Assembly (NCBI GenBank): GCA_049115815.1
Contig: JAGDZO010000006.1
Location: 186,001-250,000 of the forward strand
DNA length: 64,000 nucleotides
Reading direction: 5' to 3'
Origin: Marinoscillum sp049115815
Lineage (GTDB): Bacteria; Bacteroidota; Bacteroidia; Cytophagales; Cyclobacteriaceae
Shown here: piece after piece, positions 55,787-62,942 of the stretch
Numbering within the stretch: the first letter of the stretch is position 1
How the letters are laid out: every line of letters starts with the position of its first letter
The notes under the pieces: generated by a model
What the model saw: the letters and a program-made list of their open reading frames with translations, nothing else
What the model was told of the DNA's origin: nothing
The model's database searches: none
Position numbers and translations under genes: made by a program

Positions 55787-56008
55787 TAGACAAAGATTAA
55801 TTTTTCCCATACTTATTCAAAACCAAAGTCAGTCTAATATATAGGAATCTGTTTTTCTAGGTAGGAGCGTCCTTAGTGACCAGAGATTGTGAAAACTCGA
55901 CAAATGCAACTTGATCATGATGTCCGTTCCACAATTTTAGGACTTCTACAAAAAAAAATGGGCTTATTGAATTGTAATACTATTTGGAAAAGATATAGGG
56001 ATTACAAT

Positions 56009-56020
56009 CTGGTTAACCAA
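56009..56020. promoter_or_regulatory. Operator-like palindrome CTGGTTAACCAA
   Basis: The core TGGTTAACCA is a perfect 10-bp palindrome. It is an imperfect match to the longer TTGGT-NN-ACCAA consensus, because the left arm begins CTGG. Confidence 0.45.
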
Positions 56021-56140
56021 AATAGCGATTCCGTCAATGAGTATTAAAAGTGTAAAAAGCACACACAAAAGGTTATTATTTTTATTAAATGATAAATAAT
56101 AGCAATATATATTGCGATAAATCAAAATGGTATACATATA

Positions 56141-56154
56141 TTTGGTAGACCAAT
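56141..56154. promoter_or_regulatory. UxuR-type operator, AG-centred subtype
   Basis: TTTGGT-AG-ACCAAT lies 124 bp upstream of regulator 3. It differs by one base from the site at 57063 upstream of SusC 2, so the two probably bind the same protein. Confidence 0.6.
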
Positions 56155-56189
56155 TAGTCAAAATACCAAAAAAAAGAATCTTTGGCTTT

Positions 56190-56203
56190 ATTGGGTTACC
56201 AAT
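56190..56203. promoter_or_regulatory. UxuR-type operator, one mismatch
   Basis: ATTGGG-TT-ACCAAT has one arm mismatch. It sits between two other sites, 74 bp before the regulator 3 start. Confidence 0.45.
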
Positions 56204-56222
56204 AATGTTTCTGGTATAGTCA

Positions 56223-56236
56223 ATTGGCTAACCAAT
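56223..56236. promoter_or_regulatory. UxuR-type operator proximal to GntR regulator 3
   Basis: ATTGGC-TA-ACCAAT has one arm mismatch within a longer AATTGGC...ACCAATT symmetry. It ends 41 bp before the start codon, nearly the same distance as the 38507 site has to regulator 2. Confidence 0.6.
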
Positions 56237-56277
56237 TATTTTTAGTTAAAAGAAGTTGATTTAAGAAGACGAAAGCA

Positions 56278-56988
56278 ATGGCGGTGGAATTGTTTAAGAG
56301 TATTAAAGAAATGGAAATTGAGAAACCGGTTGATAAAATCGTTGATCAGATAAACAAACTCATTTCGTCTGGACAATTGCAAAAAGGGGATAGGCTTCCT
56401 TCCGAGAGACTTCTTAGCGAGAAATTCAACGTAGGCAGAATTTTCGTAAGAGATGCGATCCGAAAGCTTGAGTTTTATGGGATAGTAAAAACTTTACCTC
56501 GAAGTGGGACTATTATAGCAGGTAACAATGAATCCGCCTTTGTTGGTCTCGCTGCAAATGCTCTACAGCTAGTTAAGCCTGACTATCAGTCATTAATGGA
56601 AGCTCGATATGTTTTAGAAATTGAGTCTGTAGGACTAGCTGCGGAAAGAGCGGTAGCGGATGATATCAGTTCGTTGGAGGAGAGCATGGACTTATTGGGT
56701 GAAGCTGTGTCCAATGGAGGAGCTGGGATTGAAGAGGATTTGATGTTTCATATTCGTGTAGCTGAGGCATCGAAAAATGATGTCATAAAGCATCTCATTT
56801 CTTATCTAGTAAGTCATATGGCCAATTTTTCGAAGGAGTATGATATATGCCGAGGAACAAGAAACATGAAAGCCTACAACGAGCATATTGTGATTTTGGA
56901 ACACATCAAAAATGGTGATCCTGTAAGGGCGAGAGAGTCGATGAGAAATCACCTATCTAGTCTTTTTGACTTTATACCTAACAAATAG
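56278..56988 (+). CDS. GntR/FadR-subfamily (FCD) regulator 3, UxuR-like
   Basis: A 236-residue paralogue, more diverged than regulators 1 and 2 are from each other. The winged helix has INKLISSGQLQKGDRLPSER and NVGRIFVRDAIRKLEFYGIVKT. The FCD domain has DLMFHIRVAEASKN. The recognition helix replaces the RTS/RTH of the other two with RIF. It precedes SusC/SusD pair 2 and has AG-centred operator sites on both sides, so it probably controls this second transport operon and itself. Confidence 0.92.
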   Translation: MAVELFKSIKEMEIEKPVDKIVDQINKLISSGQLQKGDRLPSERLLSEKFNVGRIFVRDAIRKLEFYGIVKTLPRSGTIIAGNNESAFVGLAANALQLVKPDYQSLMEARYVLEIESVGLAAERAVADDISSLEESMDLLGEAVSNGGAGIEEDLMFHIRVAEASKNDVIKHLISYLVSHMANFSKEYDICRGTRNMKAYNEHIVILEHIKNGDPVRARESMRNHLSSLFDFIPNK

Positions 56989-57040
56989 ATAATCAAAACG
57001 GATTTAAGATATGGCATGATTAAAACCTCTTAAAAAAGAA

Positions 57041-57066
57041 ATGGATTAGCTAGGCTAATCCATTTG
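57041..57066 (+). terminator. Hairpin after GntR regulator 3
   Basis: ATGGATTAGC and GCTAATCCAT form a perfect 10-bp stem with a TAG loop (57041-57063), preceded by an A-run and followed by only TT. It is probably a bidirectional or weak terminator. It abuts the operator at 57063, whose first base is the last base of the stem. Confidence 0.6.
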
Positions 57067-57076
57067 GCAGACCAAT
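57063..57076. promoter_or_regulatory. UxuR-type operator upstream of SusC 2, AG-centred subtype
   Basis: TTTGGC-AG-ACCAAT, one base different from the site at 56141. A further half-site CTTGGTTAGACC lies at 57104. It ends 133 bp before the SusC 2 start. Confidence 0.6.
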
Positions 57077-57209
57077 TCAAGCGTGTACGGACAATACAAA
57101 CAACTTGGTTAGACCTACTTAAAAACAAAGATAAGGTCTATTTATTTCATGGGGGCATAGCGAACTGCCACGCAACCTTTATTCCCTCAATTTTTTAACA
57201 AATAAAATA

Positions 57210-60200
57210 ATGAATATGATCAATCTTTTACTTTCCAAAAATTGGAAGCGTTTCTCAGGATTCATGTTTTTCCTGATTTTTTCTGCCTTCATAGCGCAAG
57301 GGCAAGATGTGCAGACCAGAACAGGTCGTGTATTAGATCCAGACGGTGAACCTCTTCCTGGAGTAACAGTATTAAATAAGGGTACGAGCGCCGGCACAAT
57401 CACAGACATAGACGGAAACTACACGATAAAGGCAAATTCAGATGCCAAATTGGTATTTTCTTTTGTAGGCTTTGAAAATCAAGAGCAGGTAGTTGGCGAT
57501 AGATTTTCTATTGACGTCACACTAGCTTTAGATCTTGAAGAACTTGAGGCCGTATTGGTAGTAGGATACGGTACGAGAAAAAAATCCCATAGTACAGGAG
57601 CAATTGCTCAAGTTGGTGGTGGAGATATTGCGAGCATTCAAGCTGCTAGAGTTGATGATGCATTAGCAGGTAAACTACCAGGTGTTTTGATTCAGAACCA
57701 GAGTGGGGAGCCTGGAGCCGATCCGAGGATTCAAATAAGAGCAGCTTCATCACTTTCGGGTTCTTCTCAACCTCTTATTGTTGTAGATGGATATCCAATC
57801 TCAGGAAGTTTGGCTACCGTCAATCCAAATGATATTGAAAGCATGGAAGTTCTTAAAGATGCTGCTTCAGCCGCGATTTATGGATCTAGAGGTGCGAACG
57901 GTGTTATACTGGTTACTACTAAAAAAGGAAAAACTGGTAAGCTTCAATTTAATTACAATGCTTATACAAGCTGGTCAAGAAAGTATGTTGATGATATCGG
58001 AATGCTTAAAACCGCTGGTGAGTGGGCAAAGGAACTTCAAACAGACGCATATGACCTTTCGGAGGTAGATGAGGGTTTGAAAAATTATAGATTGACCGCT
58101 TATGAAAATGCTCCCGATGTTGTGAGCATGGAGGACTGGCTCTTTAGAGATGGTCGCAGCAATAGCCATGATTTTAGTATGAGAGGTGGGTCTGAAAATG
58201 TTAGTGTATTCGCATCCTTAGGATATTTAGACACAGAAGGCATTGTACAAGGTCAAGGCTTTGAAAGATACAACGGACGTTTAAACGTTGATGCTAAACT
58301 AGGTAGTAGATTTAAGACGGGAATTAGTTTTAATGGTTTTATGAGCCAACAGGATATCGTGCCTCATGACATGAGAGATCTTTTGAGAGCTTATAGCATT
58401 AGCCCTATTTATCATACCGATGCATCGATAGCATTCGTTCAGGATTTAGATCAGAAAGCACAGGCACTTGGTCTGGATCCATTTGATAATGGTTATAGAG
58501 GTTCAGGAAATATTACTTCCAGCATTTATGATCTTCAACCAGGAGATATCGCTCATGATTGGCACTATGGTAGAAGTCAGAATGGAATAGGTGGTACGGG
58601 AGATTCTGGCCCTGCGGCAAAATTTGATTATGCTGAACTGTGGCAGAAAAACTATTTCGCTAATGTAAATTCATACCTCGAGTTTAACATATTGGAAGGG
58701 TTGAATATAAAGACAGTATTGGGTGGAGATATAAGAGATACTCAAGACTACTATTATCAAGGAACTTTAGCAGATTCTCGTGAACGATCCAATCAATCTG
58801 ACTTGGATCAAACAGATACCAAAAGATCATCTGTCCTGAGTGAGACTACCTTGAATTATTCGAAGGTCATTGGAAACCATGATATCTCAGCTGTTGCTGG
58901 TATGGAGTTTCAAAATTTCTATATTCGGGCTACATCCCTAACAGGCACTAATGTACCTATAGGACTACCTGTCGATTATTCATTTTTGGCACCTGCAGAC
59001 GTAACGATATCAGAAAGAGACGAAACTGTGTCTAGAAGAAGTGTTTTTGGAAGAATCAATTACGCCTTTGATAATCGTTATTTAGCATCAGTGTCTGTCA
59101 GAAGAGATGGTGATTCTAGGTTTGGGAAAAATAATCGATTCGAAACGTTTCCTGCCGTCTCATTGGGATGGAATGTACACAACGAATCATTCTTTTCTTC
59201 AGATTTTATGAGTAACCTCAAATTGCGATTTAGCAGAGGGTCTTTGGGTACCACTTCATTCCTAGGATCATACAGTGCCCTTAGTCTTTTGAGTACTCAA
59301 TCAACTGCATTAGGTACAGGATTTTTAATTCCTAGCAATGTAGCGAATGATGATTTGACTTGGCAAAGTAATACCGAGACTAACTACGGTATCAATTTAG
59401 GTTTCCTTGGAAATAGATTTACGTTAGGAGTTGATTACTACACTTCAGATATCGAAGACATGCTGATCAATCAAAGTGTATCTGAAGTATTGGGTACAAC
59501 CTCCATCGTTCTTAACCGAGGTGATGTTCAAAGTTCTGGTTTGGAGTTTGATCTAGGTGCTGTATTAATTGAATCAGCCGATTTGAATTGGACGATTGGC
59601 GCTAACCTATCTACAGTTAAGACTGAGATTACAAGTTTGGGTGATTTAGATGAGTTACCAAGGGTTATCTATGGTGGTCCAAGCGGTAGAGGTCCAGAAT
59701 GGAGAAATTATGTAGGTGGTGAGATTGGAGAAATGTGGGGATTAGAGGTAATAGGTGAAGTTGAAACAATCCACATTGCTGACCCTACAAGGAATATTGG
59801 ATTTGGTAGCTCAGAGCAGTATGTCGTTGATCAAAACGATGATGGTGTTATTAACGAAGATGATTATGTCAAATTGGGCTCTAATACTCCTGACTTTTAC
59901 TGGGGTTTAAATTCTCAACTGACATTCAAAGAGTTCGATTTTTCACTTCAAGTACAAGGATCGCAAGGAGCTGAAGTTTACAACCTAGATCCTATTTATT
60001 GGAAATCACAATTCGGGGGTAGAATGAGAGCAAGTTTTGATGCCAACGATGATGGTATTGCTGATCATAACGGACAGCACTATACTCAGACAAGATTTGC
60101 GCATGGAGCTCTAGTTCAAGATGCATCTTACATTGCTCTGAGAAATGTGACTTTTGGGTATACACTTAGACCTGACTGGGTGAATAAGGTTGGTATTGGA

Positions 60201-60386
60201 TCTGCTAGAGTTTATGTCGCAGCGACTAACCTTTTGTATTTAATGGATAGTGGTTACACTTCATTTAATCCAGAAGGTGTAGAAACCAACAATACAGGAT
60301 TTCTTGGGCCAACTACATATGGATACCAGGAAGGAGCAAGTCCATTGGTGAGAAGTTTTACTATGGGTCTAAATGTTAAATTTTAA
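57210..60386 (+). CDS. SusC-like TonB-dependent outer-membrane transporter 2
   Basis: A 1058-residue outer-membrane importer. A signal peptide (to about residue 31, IAQGQ) precedes a carboxypeptidase-regulatory-like domain (TGRVLDPDGEPLPGVTVLNKGT), the AVLVVGYGTRKK TonB-box region, a plug with GVLIQNQSGEPGADP and YGSRGANGVILVTTKKG, and a barrel ending in FTMGLNVKF. Met3 is an alternative start. It is only moderately similar to SusC 1, so it may take a different alginate fragment. The flanking PL7 lyase genes support alginate. It is followed by its SusD partner after 12 nt. Confidence 0.95.
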   Translation: MNMINLLLSKNWKRFSGFMFFLIFSAFIAQGQDVQTRTGRVLDPDGEPLPGVTVLNKGTSAGTITDIDGNYTIKANSDAKLVFSFVGFENQEQVVGDRFSIDVTLALDLEELEAVLVVGYGTRKKSHSTGAIAQVGGGDIASIQAARVDDALAGKLPGVLIQNQSGEPGADPRIQIRAASSLSGSSQPLIVVDGYPISGSLATVNPNDIESMEVLKDAASAAIYGSRGANGVILVTTKKGKTGKLQFNYNAYTSWSRKYVDDIGMLKTAGEWAKELQTDAYDLSEVDEGLKNYRLTAYENAPDVVSMEDWLFRDGRSNSHDFSMRGGSENVSVFASLGYLDTEGIVQGQGFERYNGRLNVDAKLGSRFKTGISFNGFMSQQDIVPHDMRDLLRAYSISPIYHTDASIAFVQDLDQKAQALGLDPFDNGYRGSGNITSSIYDLQPGDIAHDWHYGRSQNGIGGTGDSGPAAKFDYAELWQKNYFANVNSYLEFNILEGLNIKTVLGGDIRDTQDYYYQGTLADSRERSNQSDLDQTDTKRSSVLSETTLNYSKVIGNHDISAVAGMEFQNFYIRATSLTGTNVPIGLPVDYSFLAPADVTISERDETVSRRSVFGRINYAFDNRYLASVSVRRDGDSRFGKNNRFETFPAVSLGWNVHNESFFSSDFMSNLKLRFSRGSLGTTSFLGSYSALSLLSTQSTALGTGFLIPSNVANDDLTWQSNTETNYGINLGFLGNRFTLGVDYYTSDIEDMLINQSVSEVLGTTSIVLNRGDVQSSGLEFDLGAVLIESADLNWTIGANLSTVKTEITSLGDLDELPRVIYGGPSGRGPEWRNYVGGEIGEMWGLEVIGEVETIHIADPTRNIGFGSSEQYVVDQNDDGVINEDDYVKLGSNTPDFYWGLNSQLTFKEFDFSLQVQGSQGAEVYNLDPIYWKSQFGGRMRASFDANDDGIADHNGQHYTQTRFAHGALVQDASYIALRNVTFGYTLRPDWVNKVGIGSARVYVAATNLLYLMDSGYTSFNPEGVETNNTGFLGPTTYGYQEGASPLVRSFTMGLNVKF

Positions 60387-60398
60387 TTAAGAATCGAA

Positions 60399-61724
60399 AT
60401 GAAAAAGTTATATATACTATTAATGTCCGTGTTGTTAATAACAGCATGTGACAATGACTTAGATCAAGTTCCACCGAACTTAGTTGAGGCAAGTTCATTA
60501 ACAGATTTTTCCCAAGTACTCAATGCGGCCTATTACTATCAGACCGGAGCTGCTACACCACTAGCGGTAATGGGTGAATTTAGAGCTGATAATATGCTGA
60601 TGCTTGAAGAGCCCTATCCTTCTTTTGATAGATTTAACAAGGATATACTGGAAATGGATGGGATTTTTATTCGTCCGTTATACAGTAATCTTTACAAGGC
60701 AATTTTGAGTGTAAATAATGTAATTGAAAATTCGTCAGACCCTGAGGAGATAGGTGAAGCTCAGTTTCTCAGAGCCTTATCTTATTTCAAATTGGTTATG
60801 GTATTTGGTGATGTCACTGTGAATTTGTCGGCAACACCAAGTGTTTCAGACCCTTCTATATTGTCTAGACAGTCTGCTGCGAGCGTATATAGTGATGTTA
60901 TCATCCCTGATTTACAAGAAGCGATAAGTGCGCTAGATAACTCAAATATTGGGACTGGTCGTGCAACACAATTAGCTGCTCAGGCATTACTTGGTAAGGT
61001 CTATTTGTATACGGGAGCTTTTGCTAATGCTGCAACTGAACTTGGTGCCGTAATCACTGGTGCAACAGCTGCCGGAGTTATATTGGAAGGAGATTTTGCC
61101 AATGTAGTTGTGGATGGTAATTCAGAAATTATTTTTGCAACAGCGTTTTCAAGTTCTATTGGTGACGCATTCACGGGAAGCGCAACAGAATTTGCAGGAT
61201 GGTTTAGTGGTGGAGATACTAAGTCTCTTACGCCGCTTGATCCAGACTTAACAGCGGCTTTTGATGCAAGTAGCGCTGCTGGAGGAGGAACAGATTTAAG
61301 AAAAGCTCTCACGATAGATGAGGCTGCTGCGGCTGGAGTGAAATATTCTGGCGGTCTAGATCAAGACTTCATTGAAATAAGACTATCAGATGTGCTTCTA
61401 ATGCACGCTGAGGCGTTGAATGAGAGCGGTTCTTCTGCAGAAGCGGTACTAGATGTTTTGGACCCAATTAGAACCAGGGCAGGATTGACGGTATTGGATC
61501 ATACTGTGCTGAGCTCACAAGCTCAAGTAAGACAAGCCATTGCAGATGAGAGAAGACTAGAATTAGCGCTCGAAGGACACAGATGGTTTGATTTGGTGAG
61601 AACTGGAACTGTTGATGCTGAAATGGGGCAAACTGTCGGTGCTGGATTCCATGTGTTCCCTATTCCTCCATCGGAGGTGTTGGCCACAGATGGTGTTATT
61701 ACTCAGAATGAAGCCTACAAATAG
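60399..61724 (+). CDS. SusD-like glycan-binding lipoprotein 2
   Basis: A 441-residue SusD/RagB lipoprotein with lipobox ITAC (Cys17) followed by DNDLDQ. Family blocks: AQFLRALSYFKLVMVFGDV in the TPR-like region and IADERRLELALEGHRWFDLVRTG near the C-terminus, then FPIPPSEVLA. It is about 75 residues shorter than SusD 1. It pairs with SusC 2 in capturing the glycan at the cell surface. A long perfect hairpin follows 31 nt after the stop. Confidence 0.95.
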   Translation: MKKLYILLMSVLLITACDNDLDQVPPNLVEASSLTDFSQVLNAAYYYQTGAATPLAVMGEFRADNMLMLEEPYPSFDRFNKDILEMDGIFIRPLYSNLYKAILSVNNVIENSSDPEEIGEAQFLRALSYFKLVMVFGDVTVNLSATPSVSDPSILSRQSAASVYSDVIIPDLQEAISALDNSNIGTGRATQLAAQALLGKVYLYTGAFANAATELGAVITGATAAGVILEGDFANVVVDGNSEIIFATAFSSSIGDAFTGSATEFAGWFSGGDTKSLTPLDPDLTAAFDASSAAGGGTDLRKALTIDEAAAAGVKYSGGLDQDFIEIRLSDVLLMHAEALNESGSSAEAVLDVLDPIRTRAGLTVLDHTVLSSQAQVRQAIADERRLELALEGHRWFDLVRTGTVDAEMGQTVGAGFHVFPIPPSEVLATDGVITQNEAYK

Positions 61725-62090
61725 GGTTAATTCATGTTTGTTCACCTGTAAAGTTATATGTCACGGCTCTCCTTCATGAGCCGTGACATATTATACCAAA
61801 CAATACATTTTTATCTTTTGACTGGTAATTTGAGCTATCTCATCGATTATTTGTGATTATCGAGGTGATAAGTCACCCGAATAATTTCAAGCCAGGGTGG
61901 CATTTTCTTGAACTGGATGAAAACTGGTTTGGTATTCTATAGAGAATTTCGATCTGTTAATCGAAAGTTGAAAATAATCGAATCTATAGCTCTACACATG
62001 ATATTGGTTTGCTGTGGAGGATTGTATCTGTCTGGCTGAGCAAACAAATATTGTAAATCAATTCAACACTTACAGATTAAAATATGACTT
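61725..62090 (+). other. 366-bp intergenic region between SusD 2 and DEH reductase 2
   Basis: No gene is visible. It contains the perfect hairpin at 61756-61791. The rest is AT-rich and presumably includes a promoter for the SDR gene, but no confident box or TTGGT-NN-ACCAA site is seen. Confidence 0.4.
61756..61791 (+). terminator. Perfect 14-bp hairpin after SusD 2
   Basis: ATATGTCACGGCTC (61756-61769) is the exact reverse complement of GAGCCGTGACATAT (61778-61791), with an 8-nt loop. It lacks a following T-tract, so it may be a stability element or a weak terminator separating SusCD from downstream genes. Confidence 0.65.
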
Positions 62091-62843
62091 ATGAATCTAA
62101 AAGGAAAAATAGCTTTAGTTACCGGAGGTGCAAGGGATATCGGTCGTGCAGTGTGCATCAAATTGGCCAAAGAAGGAGCTAAAGTTGTGGTTAATTACTA
62201 CAACAGTGAAGAGGATAAAGACATCACTCTGCAAGCAATTAATGCAATTGGCGGAGAAGCCATTGCAGTTCGTGGGGATGTTTCAAAACAATCGGATATT
62301 GATAATTTGGTCGAAAAATCGATTGAGGCATTTGGTGACCAAATCGATATATTGGTTAATGTCGCAGGTGGTCTTTTTGCGCGAAAAACTGTGGAAGAAA
62401 TCGATGAAGACTTTTACAACCTTGTAATGGACGTAAACTTCAAAGGAACAGTATTTGTAACTCAGGCCGTCAAACCGTATATGAAGAGCGGATCTTCTAT
62501 TGTCAATTTTGCTTCGCAAGCGGGACGTGACGGTGGAGGAGCAGGTTCTGCTATATATGCTGCATCTAAAGGCGCGATTATGACTCTGACCAGAAATTGG
62601 GCGAAGGAATTAGGTCCACAGGGTATTAGAATAAATGCAGTATGCCCGGGTATGATCGCAACCAAATTTCACGATGATTTCACAAAAGATGAGGTTAGGA
62701 AAAATGTTGCCAATGCTACACCTCTTAGACGTGAAGGCAGTGCCGAAGAAGTGGCTGATTTAGTGGCCTATTTAGCTGGACCTCAATCAGCTTTTATGAC
62801 AGGTAATAACGTAGATATTAATGGAGGACTAGCATTCTCCTAA
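62091..62843 (+). CDS. SDR, probable DEH reductase 2
   Basis: A 250-residue short-chain dehydrogenase with TGGARDIG (11-18), NVAG in place of the usual NNAG, S142 and Y156-xxx-K160 (YAASK). Position between a SusC/SusD pair and a PL7 lyase gene, and resemblance to flavobacterial DEH reductases, suggest reduction of DEH to KDG. A fatty-acid-type 3-ketoacyl reductase is the main alternative from sequence alone. A terminator follows 22 nt after the stop. Confidence 0.8.
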   Translation: MNLKGKIALVTGGARDIGRAVCIKLAKEGAKVVVNYYNSEEDKDITLQAINAIGGEAIAVRGDVSKQSDIDNLVEKSIEAFGDQIDILVNVAGGLFARKTVEEIDEDFYNLVMDVNFKGTVFVTQAVKPYMKSGSSIVNFASQAGRDGGGAGSAIYAASKGAIMTLTRNWAKELGPQGIRINAVCPGMIATKFHDDFTKDEVRKNVANATPLRREGSAEEVADLVAYLAGPQSAFMTGNNVDINGGLAFS

Positions 62844-62864
62844 GATTAGTAATAGTTGTTTGAG

Positions 62865-62904
62865 AGGGAGGTGAAGGATGTTAATCATCATGACCCTCCC
62901 TTTT
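62865..62904 (+). terminator. Terminator after DEH reductase 2
   Basis: AGGGAGG (62865-62871) pairs with CCTCCCT (62895-62901), with a small inner GATG/CATC stem in the loop, followed by TTT. It lies between the SDR and PL7 genes. Confidence 0.65.
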
Positions 62905-62942
62905 AAGAAATGAGTATTCTATTTAAACTAAACTAAGAATTC

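Larger units (their letters stand above)
55787..56277. promoter_or_regulatory. 491-bp region with four operator-like palindromes before GntR regulator 3
   Basis: No gene is visible. The right 270 bp are dense in UxuR-type sites at 56009, 56141, 56190 and 56223 (separate entries). There is also a half-palindrome ATGGTATACAT near 56127. The very AT-rich stretch around 56080-56140 may hold the promoter. Confidence 0.5.
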
